From: Avena insularis
Lineage: Eukaryota; Streptophyta; Magnoliopsida; Poales; Poaceae
Direction of reading: 5' to 3'
Length of the DNA: 64,000 bases
Assembly: GCA_023614405.1 (NCBI GenBank)
Contig: CM042697.1
Span: 306,126,323-306,190,322 of the forward strand
The notes under the pieces are model-generated. The model saw only the letters and a list, made by a program, of their open reading frames with translations. It had not been told where the DNA came from and did no database searches. Shown in pieces: positions 23,541-35,288 of the stretch (position 1 is the stretch's first letter; each line of letters opens with the position of its first letter). A program made the translations under genes and the position numbers.

Positions 23541-25010
23541 ATGCTCTCGAAACAGACTTTCGCCCAACTTTATAAATAAAGCACACAGGTGAGACCGCTG
23601 CTGGACCAGACAGCACAACGCCCAAACACAACACGATACACGATGCTGGGGCAGCAGCACACAAACACCCACACACGCTCGAACTAAAAAAGGAAAAGCA
23701 AAGAGGAATGGAGACGGAGACGGATCGACAAGACGAGGAAGACCGCAACCGCTGCGCCCACCGAAGAATGCCCACCACGCTCCTAGCCCCGACTCGTCAA
23801 GCACCAAGTAGCACCCTCAAGAGGGAACGCGACCACCGCTGCCCGGACCAGATTGGTCCTAGGGTTTCCCCTGGCACACTGAGGGGAGTGGATGGAGGGT
23901 AGCCACAACGCCCTCTAGGAAGGAAGATGCCACCCGCGGGCGGCATCGCGTCGGAGTCGAGCGAGCCGACAAGGATTTCTCCCGAAAACCCTATCCACAA
24001 CCCTCGGACGAGCCGTTGCATAGAAGACCCACGAGGGCAAGGCCTCGCCACCACCAACCTTTGCCACCCACTAGCCTGCGCCACACCGGTCCTGAATCCA
24101 CCATCATCGTCTCCCCGAGTAAGCCGTCACGAGGTCTGCAACATCCTGGGACAGGTAGCAGTAAAAGAGAGCCCACAGAACCACGGCCGCGCGGGAGGGA
24201 ACTTCCTCCACCGCCAGAGGCGGTAGTCGACCGGACGCGGCCGCAAACACACCGGTCCTCCATAGATCCGGTCGGACCCAACGAGTCCGTAAAGCCTCCG
24301 CGGAGGCATACCGGTCCCATGGTGGTCCGGCCGGGCCCCGACGGGCCCGTAAAGTCTGCAACCGCGCTGCAACAGGCCGGCCGAGGATGCCACGGGTCTC
24401 TTCCTTCCTACCCGCCAAGACCTGCAGAGCAGCCAAAACAGAGTCAGCCAGCCCGCCTTACCCAGATATGGGCCCAAAAGGGCCCGATCTGGGCCGCCAT
24501 GGCAGCCCTCCTCAAGCTCTGCCTCCCGCGGCTATGCAGCGCTGCCCCGCCGCCTACCACCGCGCCGCCGCACCAGCTCACCCCCGGCTATCGCCGGACC
24601 TCCGCCGCCCAATGAGCCGCCGAGACAGGCCTTGCACCGCCAGCGCAACGCCGCCGAGGCCAGCAGCAAAACCGCCGAGCGCCGCCCCACCCTGCAAGCC
24701 ACCGCGCCCGGAGAACGCGCCACCAGGCCTGGCGCCTGGCGCCCCCACCGGCCACCTCAGCCCGCGCCGAAGCCTCCTGTGAGAGGGAGAAATGGCCCCG
24801 CCGCCGCCCGCGCCCGGGCTTCGCCCGGCGGCGCCCTCCGGCGGCGGCGAGGGAGGAGAGAGGAGGAGGGGAGGACGGGGGCGGCGGCGGAGGGGAGGGT
24901 TCGCCTGCCGCTCGCGGGAGCGGGCAGGACGAACCGAGCCAAGTGCAGTAGCACTCGAGCAACAACGTGCATGAGCCCATAACTCTCCTGCTCTCCGCGG
25001 CATACCTCTT
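23541..25010. other. GC-rich block of unknown nature, retroelement-like
   Basis: Base composition shifts abruptly to very GC-rich with proline/arginine/alanine-rich frames on both strands (the longest is 199 codons at 24016-24615). No frame shows a domain, and overlapping frames on both strands are the expected product of GC richness. The left part (TTTCGCCCAACTTTATAAATAAAGC near 23558) resembles a dispersed repeat I associate with grass non-LTR elements. A CpG-rich first exon of a host gene cannot be excluded. Confidence 0.35.
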
Positions 25011-25636
25011 TCTCTCTATCTATCTTGCCCTCTTTCTAAACGCCCTCAAACCTTTTTCTCCATCCTTGTTCTACTGCTACTATATTTTCAATCATGTTGC
25101 TCCGCCGATAGGGGATCTTGTCCCAGTAATGCTCCTCCTCCCTATCAAAGCCGGAGCGATTAGATGTAACACCCCTAGGTCTAGGGACGCTCCTCCTCTG
25201 AACTGCTTTCCTCATGTGGTTGAGCAATAGGTGTTCGAAGCCGATGCTAGCGAGCGCGACGGCAACCGAAACCACAATCAGTGAAGCTCAAGTGGAGAGA
25301 CGCCACCGAATACCATGAGAGTAGGTAGGAAAACTCATCAAGGAGAAGGTGATGTGAATGGATCTTTATGTTGTAGTTGTTTTTATAAGAAATAAACATC
25401 ATTGCATGATTGTTCGCAAATATTGGTGACAAAATAGGAAACTTTTGCTAGCCACAGTGAATTTATTGCTCTCCACTGAACCCACATCAACAATCACGAG
25501 AGAGTGTAAGAGGGAATACAAATTATTCATGGCATCAGAGTTCTATAGCAAGAGAACATACTAGGTAAGAGCGTCCCGCCGCCAGGAGAGGCGATTGGGA
25601 GGAACTAGCTAAAACCCATCTAGGGTTTCGTCCCTC
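25011..25636. other. Intergenic, no feature recognised
   Basis: Short frames only; no terminal repeats, promoter pattern or domain. Confidence 0.5.
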
Positions 25637-26215
25637 TCACTGGCGATGTCGCCAGTCCGCTCCGCCTCCGGTGGCCCTAGAGCCTTGGAGGTGTGGCAGA
25701 CCACAACCTCTCGCTGGCGGGAGGCTTTTCATTCTTTGTTTAGCATGCTTTTTAGTGCCTTCTTCGGGATGTTGAGAAGTTAGAATAAGGTCATCCCCGC
25801 TCTATCCTTGCTTCGGTGCTGCAGCTAGCGCCGACAAAGGGTGTGTGGAGTCTTTTGTCCGATGGGGTCTCCTGGGATCTGCTCCGTTTTCGTGTTCGTT
25901 GGTGTGATTTCAGGTAAATCTCTTCCGATCTACGGTTATAATCTTTGGCGATGGTTGCTGCTCTGGCGCAGGTCCTTTGTGGCCATAGCACGACGACTTA
26001 CCGTCTCTACTACAACAAGCTCTATTACGACAAGCTTTGCTTGACTCTGGAGATGGAGGGGCGAGGTCGGCGGTGCGCATTCGGCTTGCGCTAGTGGTTG
26101 TAATCGTCACTAGGTGGTCCAATAGATTATTTAAAATTTTTATTACTTTTGAGTCTCTTTATACTACTGTTGATGATTTTTAATAGATCGGTGAAATTTT
26201 GCAGAAAAAATACCA
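25637..26215 (+). other. Possible LINE-like 3' remnant
   Basis: A GC-rich start (GATGTCGCCAGTCCGCTCC) passes into a T-rich region and ends near AATAGATCGGTGAAATTTTGCAGAAAAA, similar in layout to the 3' ends of grass non-LTR retrotransposons. No reverse transcriptase is present and no flanking duplication was found. Confidence 0.3.
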
Positions 26216-26492
26216 TTGTTTGCCTAACACGTTATTGCGAATTCTACTGAAACATGAACTTTCTTATTTAGTGTTCTCACCTGCCAAAATTGATAGAGGA
26301 AACCTTAACACTTAAACGAACAAAGCACAAATTTGTGGCGCATATATAACGACAGAAATAACTCATAGGTTCATCCGAGGGCACAATGGTCACACAATAA
26401 TAGGTTGATTACTAACTAATCCAAGTGGCGAGTTAATTTATACGACTTGCGATCCTGTCATTTATGCTCCCATCTCCCACTCTCCCTGTATC
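26216..26492 (+). promoter_or_regulatory. Transaldolase upstream region and 5' UTR
   Basis: A weak TATA-like TTAATTTATA lies at about 26433, some 55 bp before the ATG, followed by a pyrimidine-rich leader (CTCCCATCTCCCACTCTCCC) typical of plant 5' UTRs. The distance from box to ATG is short but workable. The exact start site is unknown. Confidence 0.35.
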
Positions 26493-29400
26493 ATGGCGAT
26501 CCCAGCTCCCATGGCACTCTCCATTTCCGCGCCCGCCTCATCCTCTCTCATCCCCGTCTCCCGCCAGGTACATTCTTTTGCTCCCCCTCTTCATCCTCCC
26601 TCCGACGAGGTCCCATTTGCTCGATTTGGCCGCTTCCCCGACCCGTTCCCAGGTTTCAACTGTTCTTTGATCGGTGCTCCAGGTCGGCCGGTGGAGCTCT
26701 TCAGCAAGCTCCGCTAAGCCCGTGGCTTTCAACTTCCGGAGGCCGGTTCTTTTGGCGCGCGCCGCCGCCGGCAACGCGCCCTCTTCCCCCGTGGACGGTA
26801 CTGATCTCTCTTGGTTTCCCTCCTGCTCCCTGGCTTCTTATGATGCGTGGCGTTCTGTAGTCTTGATCCGCGCTGTCTGCTTGTTCTGCAGAAGTGGTCA
26901 CTGAGCTCGACGTGGTGTCCAGCTTCAGTGAGATCGTGCCCGACACCGTCGTTTTCGATGATTTCGAGAAGTAACGACTTCTGTTTTTGCTCCTGTACTC
27001 CCATTGAGTGAATCTGGTTGACCGATGATTAGTGATACACTATACTGCTGACCGATTGCAGGTTTGCACCGACGGCGGCCACAGTGAGCTCCTCACTGCT
27101 CCTAGGGATCGTGGGGCTCCCTGATACCAAGTTTAAGGTGAGGAGCTACTGAAATCTTAACTGCATCTTACACTGGACTGGAACAGTTGACATGATTCTT
27201 CACAAGGAAAAGAGGAAGAGTTACATGATTAGTGCTCGGGCTGTATGATTGTTGTAGAGTGCCATAGATACCGCGTTGGTAGATGGCGAATGTAACACAA
27301 TGGAGAAGCCTGGGGACCGGATGTCCTGTTACCTTACCAAGGTGCGCATATTGCACTCCTGTTTCAGTATTCCTTGCTCTCTTCATCTGAGGAGTTGAAT
27401 CAATGAGAAATTTCACAGGCCCTGGGGAATGTTGGAGCTGAGCTGTCTCATCAAGTTCCTGGAAAGGTGTCAACGGAGATAGATGCCCGGTTAGCTTACG
27501 ATACCCAAGGAATCATTCAGAGGGTATGGACTTCTTTCTTCTTTTGTTGACTGTGTTTCTTAACTGAAATGCGTAGCCAAGCTATGCAAAATCCAGTGGA
27601 AATTCTGTAATCATTGTGTTTTGCATAGACGGTTATGGAATTTTATTTACGAGCATGTTGTGAACGTGAGGTTATAGAGTACTGTTTCTATATTCTAACA
27701 ATGTTTCTGTTATGAGTAAGACACTCTACTTTACCTACTGAGAGGTAGGAGCAAATCAGTCTCAACCAATAATTTTTTATAATAAATGGGTAATGTTATG
27801 TGTACATGCACAGTAAGTGGTTGCTTCTCCCAGTTGCACAATCTGTACACAAGGAATCTCTCTATCTCTTTCTCCAAAATTGTGCTATGCCCACAAGCTC
27901 CCCAATTTGTTAAACATAAGAACTACCAAATCATTGTTGCTCCATCAAAAGTCTTCTAAATATCATCGTGCAATAGGTCCATCCATAAATCTCGTTTTTT
28001 TGTATCCACCAGCCTTGATTTGTCTACCCAAGTATTTCAAAGTATTTTGACCCTTTTAGTGATACCAAAGTTCCACCAGCAGAGAATGTTTGCCATGTTA
28101 CAAAAGGTAATCTTCATTTTCTAATGCATGATCACGTTATCTTTGTGCATTTTTCTTTTCTTCATATATTCCTATTATGGTAGGAATATGTAGAATTTTC
28201 TCATTATATCAATTGATATGTGCTTTCCCAGTGCATTTGTTCATTTTATGCTAAGTATCCAATTATAAAAGCAAATCGTACCTATTTAAGACTGAGGGTG
28301 ACCCATTACAGCCTAGGAAGTAATAGGTTACCATGTTCAGTCTGGATTGTTATATCCAAAGGCATGGTCGATTAATTAAGATTGCGAGTGTCTTAATTAT
28401 TTTGTTTGTGTTATAGCTTTTTGAGGTTTCGCCTAGTAAGCACTCGAAGCACAATGCTTCAATGTTCAAATAATAGTGATACCAAGACCCTCATTTATTT
28501 GAATCTAGCTATATAGTTTAATCAACCCAATATTTCATGTATTTTTAATGCAAAATGTGCATGACAGTAGTCATTATTCTTGTATCAAGGTAACCAGTGG
28601 CATTACCTATAATCGGGTCAAGTTGATGGAGAATAATTCGAACATATTAGCTTGCATGAATACTAGGACTAATGCCAAGTTATTTTGATGTGGCCATATT
28701 TTCATCGCATTATGGCGCTCAGGTACTCATAATCGAGTAATCATTTAGCTTTAGTGATAAAAAAATCAGCAGTATATTTAAAATTTGTCATGGAAAAATG
28801 ATTTGTGTAGTTTTCATGGGTTTAAGCTTAGATAGAACCAATCAACCACTAGCATTAACATAAGCTTGATATAACACTGGACAGTGGAATTGTTATGTGA
28901 TCCATGAGACTATGTTGGGAAAAAAAGATACACAAAATTGGGATGCCCATCTTTGTCCCCACTAGCTAGACATTAACTGCTCAAGTACATATTGTAAGCT
29001 CCCGAGTGAATCTTTTTTCTCTCCAAATTGAGAACAGACTTGAGAATTTTCCGTTATTTTTGGACTGCTTTGAATTCTGTTGATCACTGTCATATTCAAT
29101 TTGCCAACTAGCCTTGTCGTTAAGAATCAACACTGTCATACTTTTTGGATATCAGTGTTACTTATGCTTCACTTCTAATAATTCCACAAATCATACTTTA
29201 GTCGTGATGTTCCTATTCAATTGAAGTATCCATTTGATGTTTGTAATATCCTTTTCCAAACATCAGGCAGAGAGCATGCCTAGTTATATGTTGTCTAAGC
29301 TTTTGGATTTAAAGACATGTCTTACTTATAACCTTGTCTGTCTGAGCATGTAGTTTTGTTAGCTATTAGATATCGTTTGAGAAAAAACAACTTCTGTTCT

Positions 29401-32400
29401 CCACAGTCAGAGTTTGATGGACAATATCTGATATGTCTATGTTCAGGTGCATGAACTGTTGCAGATATACAATGAACATGATGTCCTGTCAGAACGTTTG
29501 TTATTCAAAATTCCTGCTACATGGCAAGTAAGTAGCACTGCATTAATCTCTAAGTTCTGTCTGTGTCATACCTGCTGGCTCTATATATCTTTGTCATCAA
29601 CTTGCTTACAATCAGGGTATAGAGGCCTCAAGGTTGCTTGAATCTGAAGGAACTCAAACACATTTAACATTCATTTACAGGTACATACTTGTACTTTGCT
29701 TAATTTGGTTCCAACCATATTTAATGGATGTTTTCTCCTATCTTTTATTTTAATATAAAACAATGCTTAGGTGTCTGAGAACTCTTTTCTTTTTCCAAAT
29801 GTGGGGCCAGAGAACTGCCTTTTATTGACTGAGCATGAACTTGCAGAAAGGTGAAGAGGGCTAAATAGCTACTCCCTCCGTTTAGTGTCGCTGATTTAGT
29901 ACAATAGTACACTTAATATGGAAGAGAGGGAGTAATAAAGTGCCTATTTGTATATTTTCATTTTGCCTATCGACAACATAAGTACCTACAGCTCTTTTGT
30001 GACAAGAGATTGCCAGTTGAATCTCTCTTCCATATTAAGTGTATAAGGTGCATAATTTTGCATGGAGTGTACGTTTTAAATTTTGACCACTAATACCATA
30101 ATAAGTCTAAAAATATATGGAGCGAGCACGCAAGAATTATATTGTTTTATTTGTGTTGCAAAATTCTTTTATAGTCAAAATCCTGCATTGAAGACTGAAA
30201 AGCCGATGCGCCTTATATTTCTGGATGGAAGGAGTAACGTATAAGTACACATATAGTCATCGTGATAAGGTGCGGAATATTTGGAGCGGAGAGGGTAATC
30301 TTGGGAGATAGCAAGACATGGCCCTGGACCTCTGTGCGTAATGCCTGCTGTGAAGAAGGGAGAGGGATAATTTGGATTGCTATTGCTTGCTTGATAAAGA
30401 GCTGGAGATCGGCACTATATAACCAGTGTGAATAACTTGGGCCTAAGACAATTCTAAAGATAATTGGAACTAATCTTTGAGAGATCTGGCATTCCTTTGT
30501 GAGGGTTGCCACCCTTTTGTGGCCTTCTTGTGATTGTAGGGTAACGCTCCACATTGCTAGTTATTGGGAAGACCAAGTTTACTACTAAAAGACATACACT
30601 ATTTCCAGTGCACTCATATAGTTTTCCAGTTTATGTAAGAGGGCAAGGCAATTATGGAGAGTTAATTTTTTCTCCATAGGCAATTACGAAGTAATAACTA
30701 AAACCTTATGGACGTCTTTTTTTGGCTGGTCATCTTTTCGTCAGTTTTGCACAAGCAGCAGCTGCGGCACAAGCTGGGGCATCCGTTGTGCAGATATTCG
30801 TGGGGCGTATTCGGGTAAATTCATCATCTATTTTCATTACATCGTGCTAAAATGTATATATTATGCTAACAAGTGACCATACTTTATACAGGATTGGGCA
30901 AGAAATCACACTGGTGACCCAGAGATAGATGAAGCTTTAAAGAAGGGAGAAGATGCTGGGCTTGCCTTGGTTAGCATCAGTTACCATTTAATTTTTGTGT
31001 CTTATCAACATAAGCCAATATTTGGAAACAGGGGCTGCTTTACTCCCAAAATTGAAATTTATGTTCCTAGTGTTACTTTTCCCAGTAGTCTTGTGTTTAT
31101 GCCCTGAAAAGGGAAAGGTTTCAAAACTCTTGTGGTTAACTACTAGCAAGTGAATTCTGAACTCAATGTTATTTTAAAATTCCGTTTGATTCTCATAATC
31201 TCCTTGAAGCCAAAACTGTGTCCGCAACCTCAGTAGCACACATCATTCAGGGTGACAGTGGCTTCCTTGCAAAGGCGGCTAGCCCGTAAGCTAGATTCCC
31301 CGTTCAGCCGAAATGTGCTGAGCATTTTCGGGCAGAGAGTTACTTTCTGTTTTTGTTGTGTTTTCTGTCCTGGATAAGTTTTTAATGTAAAAGCAGGACC
31401 ACACCTACTAGCTCCTCGAAATTCTCATTATCAACAATTTTAGAACATCATATGTTGGTTTGCCATGTTATATTTGTAATTAGCAGGAATAACCTGATAG
31501 AATAATCAATGAAAATTATAAGCGAACTATGAATCAACAGCAGTACTCTTATTCAGGAGCTCATGTCTGTGCAACTAAATGCTGAATATACCATGGGTGT
31601 CCAGTTTAATTTTCCATATTTATGCTGGATTACATTTATCTGCTAGTTTGCTAGGACTTGTATTGTATAGTATATAATCCTGAGTTGTAATGCAGGTGAA
31701 GAAAGCATATGCTTATATCCACAGGAATGGCTACAAAACAAAGTTGATGGCCGCTGCTGTACGGAACAAGCAAGATGTATTTAGCCTTCTGGGGTAAATC
31801 TTTGGCACAATTTTTTGTAGACTGTATAGCCGAATCGATAGTATGGGTGTTGAGATGACTAATGTTGGTTAAATGTAGGATTGATTACATCATCGCTCCT
31901 GTGAAGATATTGCAGTCTCTGGATGAATCTGTCACTGATCCTGATGAAAAGTATGGTTATGTCCAGAGGTTGACTCCTTCTCTTGACAAGGTGTACAACT
32001 TCACGGAAGAGGAGGTTTGTCTGCTTATACTGGATTCACATGTCTGAACTGTTCAATTGGCAACTTACTCATTGAGATGATTATTGATGACAATCGTCTC
32101 TCTAGACGGGGAAAACATAACTTTTAGCACCAAATCTAGCTTAATGTTGTAGGAGTCATACCCAAAGATCCATAGTAATAATGCACGTAAGTAGACGGGA
32201 TCTTCACTTGGCATGCGCATTTGCACTCCTAGAGAAAAGAGCTCGAGGAGGGATGTATTAGAAGATATGCAAATCACACATGCTTAATCATTACTGAACA
32301 AATCAATCAAGAACCCATATCATGTAGTTTTGATCTGGTATTTTGTACGCTGACTATCCACACGTGCAATGAATCATGATTGCAGCTTGTGAAGTGGGAC

Positions 32401-32532
32401 CAACTGAGTCTTGCGGCTGCGATGGGGCCAGCTGCTGAAGAACTGCTTGCTTCTGGTCTGGAGGGATACGCGAACCAGGCACGCCGGGTGGAGGAGCTCT
32501 TCGGGAAGATCTGGCCACCTCCCAATGTTTAA
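26493..32532 (+). CDS. Transaldolase, plastid-type, 13 exons, 402 aa
   Basis: Transaldolase moves a three-carbon dihydroxyacetone unit between sugar phosphates in the non-oxidative pentose phosphate pathway. Exons: 26493-26567, 26683-26797, 26892-26970, 27062-27137, 27258-27341, 27419-27523, 29447-29527, 29616-29680, 30745-30814, 30892-30969, 31696-31793, 31879-32014, 32386-32532. All introns are GT-AG, phases agree, and the total is 1209 nt. Motifs: STEIDARLAYDTQGII (exon 6); LLFKIPATWQG (exons 7-8), whose Lys corresponds to the Schiff-base Lys of the family; HLTFIYSFAQAAAAAQAG; QIFVGRIRDWARNHTGDP; GYKTKLMAAAVRNKQDVF; ending KIWPPPNV. Residues 1-60 are rich in Ser, Ala and Pro (MAIPAPMALSISAPASSSL), as in a chloroplast transit peptide. 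The start is the first ATG after a pyrimidine-rich leader, and no upstream in-frame exon is needed. It is plant transaldolase-like; the plastid location is inferred. No lesion was seen. Confidence 0.95.
27524..29446 (+). other. Intron 6 of the transaldolase gene (1.9 kb)
   Basis: It lies between AGAGG|GTATGG and GTTCAG|GTGCAT. AT-rich, with no recognised element or frame. It is the longest intron and separates the exon carrying DARLAYDTQG from the exon carrying the catalytic Lys. Confidence 0.85.
29872..30234. mobile_element. Stowaway-like MITE cluster in intron 8
   Basis: A 61-bp element at 29872-29932 starts CTCCCTCCGTTTA and ends AGAGAGGGAG, flanked by TA on both sides (29870-29871, 29933-29934). 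A second, longer piece ends at 30234 with GGATGGAAGGAG before TA, also Stowaway-like. A 21-bp sequence at 29908-29928 recurs inverted at 30023-30043, so the two pieces are related. Both lie wholly in intron 8 (29681-30744) and leave the coding frame untouched. Confidence 0.6.
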
Positions 32533-32780
32533 AGACAGTCCCTCGCTGTGCAATAGGCTTTTTTTCTTCCTTCCAACAAAGATCAACATGTTTGTTCTTG
32601 TCATGTCCATGTTTACCTTTTTTCCTTCAAATACCCGCCAGATTGATCTGAACTCCGATATGAATCGTTTTTTGAAAATGTGATGGCGTTTGGTGGCAAC
32701 AGTTTCCTATGCCAGGTGGGTCATGTGGGTCTAATAGATCATTTGAACAATAGTTACTAGGATGTCTTCCATACAAAGTG
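32533..32780 (+). other. Transaldolase 3' UTR and downstream flank
   Basis: T-rich sequence follows the TAA. There is no strong AATAAA signal, which is common for plant genes, so the polyadenylation site cannot be placed. Confidence 0.4.
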
Positions 32781-32976
32781 GTATGGAGGATTTGTGGCTC
32801 CCGAGCTCTAGTGAGCTTGGTATTTAAAAAAATCGAAATTTGTACTTTTTTGTTTCAAACAAATCTAAAATTTATTTTGGGAATACATTTTTGTGGGCTG
32901 AATCACCGTGGCAAGTTTAGGTAAAAAAATCGTTTTGTTTTGGGCTAATGAAAAAAAAATTCCCAGCTGTATATAG

Positions 32977-32985
32977 TATAAAGAA
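32977..32985. repeat. 9-bp target-site duplication TATAAAGAA, left copy
   Basis: It is identical to 33949-33957, directly outside the MULE inverted repeats. Nine bases is the Mutator hallmark. Confidence 0.85.
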
Positions 32986-33948
32986 GAGTAAATCGCATCA
33001 GCGGTCCTAATTTTTTCCGCGTGCCTTCAGTTTGGTCCTAGTTCTTTTAAAATGCATATCTAGGTCCTAAATCTTTCGTAAGTGAATCGCGCGAGGTTCT
33101 AAATCGGTTTGATCCATGTTGATCGGTGCCATGCCAAAAGTGAGGCCCACGTGGCGTACCGGCCACACTGCATATTTGCAAATAGAACCCTAAGGTTGTA
33201 CTTCTCCAAATCCCCTGTCTTTGTACGGTAGACCGGTGGTAGAGGTGCAGCTCCAGTGAGGCGATTGCCGTGAGGATGGATCCCATGAGTTTTGGCCCCT
33301 TGCCCACCCATGTATCCGCCTCATCCATCGCGCCCACACAAGCAATGCTAGATCCCAACAAATGTGCGCGGCGATCCTGCCTTGTCGGGCTGCACGTCAC
33401 TCACATGCGCGTGTTGCCGGTGGGCTGCACGCTGCTCCCACGTCAGCAGCTAGACAAGTTGCGTCATTGAGTCGGACCCGGTGTTCTCTGCTGCGCGTGT
33501 GGCGACGAGGTGCACGTTTCCAACTCTGTCAAGGCCCGCAACCGCCACAGTCACGTCTTGGCTCCTCGGCGAGTTCCTACGCGGGTCGGAGGAGGCGCGC
33601 TCTCCCGGTCCAGGTCGTCTCCATGTCTCTCTGCATAACTATGCACCTCGGGAGGTGGCGGCCCATTGCACCAGCGTCCACCAGGACACCGACACTCTCG
33701 GAGCGGAGATGGAGAAGAACTAGGGGCCCAGGGATTAGAAACTCACATCTTATAAGGGGCCATTCATAAATTTTTCCAACTGTCACATGTTTGATATCGA
33801 CGTGGCACCGATCAACGTGGGTCAAACCAATTTAGGACCTCGCGTGAATTACTTATGAAAGATTTAGGACTTAGATATACATTTTGGAAGAATCAGGACC
33901 AAGCTGAAGGCACACGAAAAGAATTAGGATCATTGGTGCGATTAACTC
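32986..33948. mobile_element. Non-autonomous Mutator-like element (963 bp), Pack-MULE-like
   Basis: Long terminal inverted repeats of roughly 160 bp: GAGTAAATCGCATCAGCGG and onward at the left pairs with the complement of the right end (GAGTTAATCGCACC...). Within both ends TCCTAA, GTGCCTTCAG, TTGGTCCT, TAGGTCCTAAATCTTTC and GTTGATCGGTGCCA recur in the same order. A perfect 9-bp target duplication flanks it. The 33180-33760 interior is GC-rich with frames of up to 135 codons (33362-33769) but no domain I recognise and no transposase. The GC-rich core between long inverted repeats is what Pack-MULEs with captured gene pieces look like in grasses. Confidence 0.8.
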
Positions 33949-33957
33949 TATAAAGAA
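33949..33957. repeat. 9-bp target-site duplication TATAAAGAA, right copy
   Basis: It matches 32977-32985. Confidence 0.85.
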
Positions 33958-34132
33958 GCACGTATATCTGTCAGAGATTTATCTTTTTTGTATTTCGCAA
34001 AATAAAAAATATTTCTGTCTGAAATTTTTTTCTATCTTCGGAATGTATGTTTGTGCTGATTTTTTTCAGAATTTTTGGAGTAAAACGAGCTCCACTGAGC
34101 TCCAGAGCCACTGTACGTTTTCGTACAAAGTG

Positions 34133-34320
34133 CTCCTTCCATTCCAAATTACTTGAAGTTCTAGCTTTATCCTAAATCAAACTTTTTTATATTTGACCAG
34201 CCTATAAAAAATGTGTTCATTTCTACAACATCAAATATATAATATGAATATATATATTTGATGAAGTATCTAAATAAACCAATTTTGTGTTGTAGATGAT
34301 GATATATTAGCCAATGTGTA
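34133..34320. mobile_element. MITE fragment, one end only
   Basis: CTCCTTCCATTCCAAATTAC followed by TTGAAGTTCTAGCTTTATCC and a TATTTGACCAGCC motif resembles a common grass Stowaway-like MITE end. The opposite end (a GGAGGGAG-like terminus) is missing, so it is truncated. Confidence 0.45.
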
Positions 34321-35288
34321 GTATGCCAAATCTATAATCAACATGGAGCTGATCGGTGTATAGAAAATCAGTGGAAATTGGAGCAATCTCATGACAATAG
34401 TTGATTCTTTTTGGTATGTATGTGAAAATCAGTGGAAAGAAAATAGTAGGAATTGGCGCCAAAAAAAAACTCGAAAAGCCCTTCCTAAGCGCCGGAGGGC
34501 CAATTTGCCCAATTATGATTTGCTGTTGGAAATATCTAGCTATCTACCGGCTGTAGCTACGACCAGTTGCCGTGCACGTCTCGCTCCGCAAAACACCCTC
34601 TACCGGCGCCGATACATACAGAAGCGACATCCGTCGTCCAGTTTAAACTTTTTCTAGGCACCACATGGATGATGCCATGCTGATGTTAGGCTGGCAACAC
34701 CAACAACATAATTAAAACCGAATTAAAACGTAAGTGAACACTAAAAGATGTTTCATAAATTCATTTTTTTCAGAATTTGGTTAGCACATGGCTGACTTCA
34801 GCATGACATGGCACTCCAGTATGTATTGGCACCTTTAGAATTGCCGGGTTTGTCTCTCTCCTCCTACTCGTGTTATATTTGCTACCTGCCACACTTACCT
34901 GCGCCCCGCCTCTGCAGGAGCTCCATGGCTCGTGTGTGGCCAACGACATTGATATGTGCTCCTCCTCCTTGCCTAGACAAGCCGCTATCTTCCCTTGCTC
35001 CTTGTCGATGTTGGCCCACCCACGACCTCCTCCAGCCCCTTCCTCCGCAAGCCAGGACGTGAGCTACCTCGGATCCCATCTGCGTGGGCCATGCCACAAA
35101 GGTTCCCACTGCCATCAAGCCTAGCGAACATAGATGCCCGAGAGGGACTTGTTCTCGTTAGGCGCTCCTCCTTTGGCGCCATGAGTGAAGCCCAATGAGC
35201 TCGTCATGGACCTCGTGGTAGAGGTTGCCATGGAGGATGAGATCCCCAAAGATCACCGGAGCAGGGCAAGACGAGTCCGCGAGAAGAT
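34321..35288. other. Unassigned DNA left of Copia 3
   Basis: Mixed composition with a GC-rich stretch at 34850-35280 that continues across Copia 3 at 45603. Short frames only; probably a transposon remnant, unidentified. Confidence 0.4.
35284..35288. repeat. 5-bp target-site duplication AAGAT, left copy
   Basis: It directly precedes the TGTTGGAAT start of Copia 3 and is repeated at 45598-45602. Confidence 0.93.

Larger units (their letters stand above)
32781..34123. mobile_element. MITE-like element, outer, interrupted by a MULE
   Basis: TACAAAGTG occurs at 32772-32780 and at 34124-34132, exactly flanking a segment whose ends are inverted copies: GTGGCTCCCGAGCTCTAGTG at 32794 against GAGCTCCAGAGCCAC ending at 34111. 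Without the nested MULE and its 9-bp duplication the element is about 371 bp. A 9-bp duplication suits a Mutator-type MITE. The outermost 12-13 bp of the two ends do not match well, so the exact borders could be slightly inside these. Confidence 0.5.

Noticed and set aside
24016..24615. 199-codon plus-strand frame in the GC-rich block
   Set aside because: Overlapping long frames exist on both strands, composition is extreme (Pro/Arg/Ala) and no domain is visible. GC-rich DNA gives such frames by chance.
33362..33769. 135-codon frame in the MULE core as a real gene
   Set aside because: No start context, domain or splice pattern. Kept only as possible captured sequence.
32794..34111. Alternative outer MITE borders at GTGGCTCC/GGAGCCAC
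   Set aside because: The inverted repeats start there, but I found no duplication directly outside. The borders at 32781/34123 have a perfect 9-bp duplication, so they are preferred with moderate confidence.
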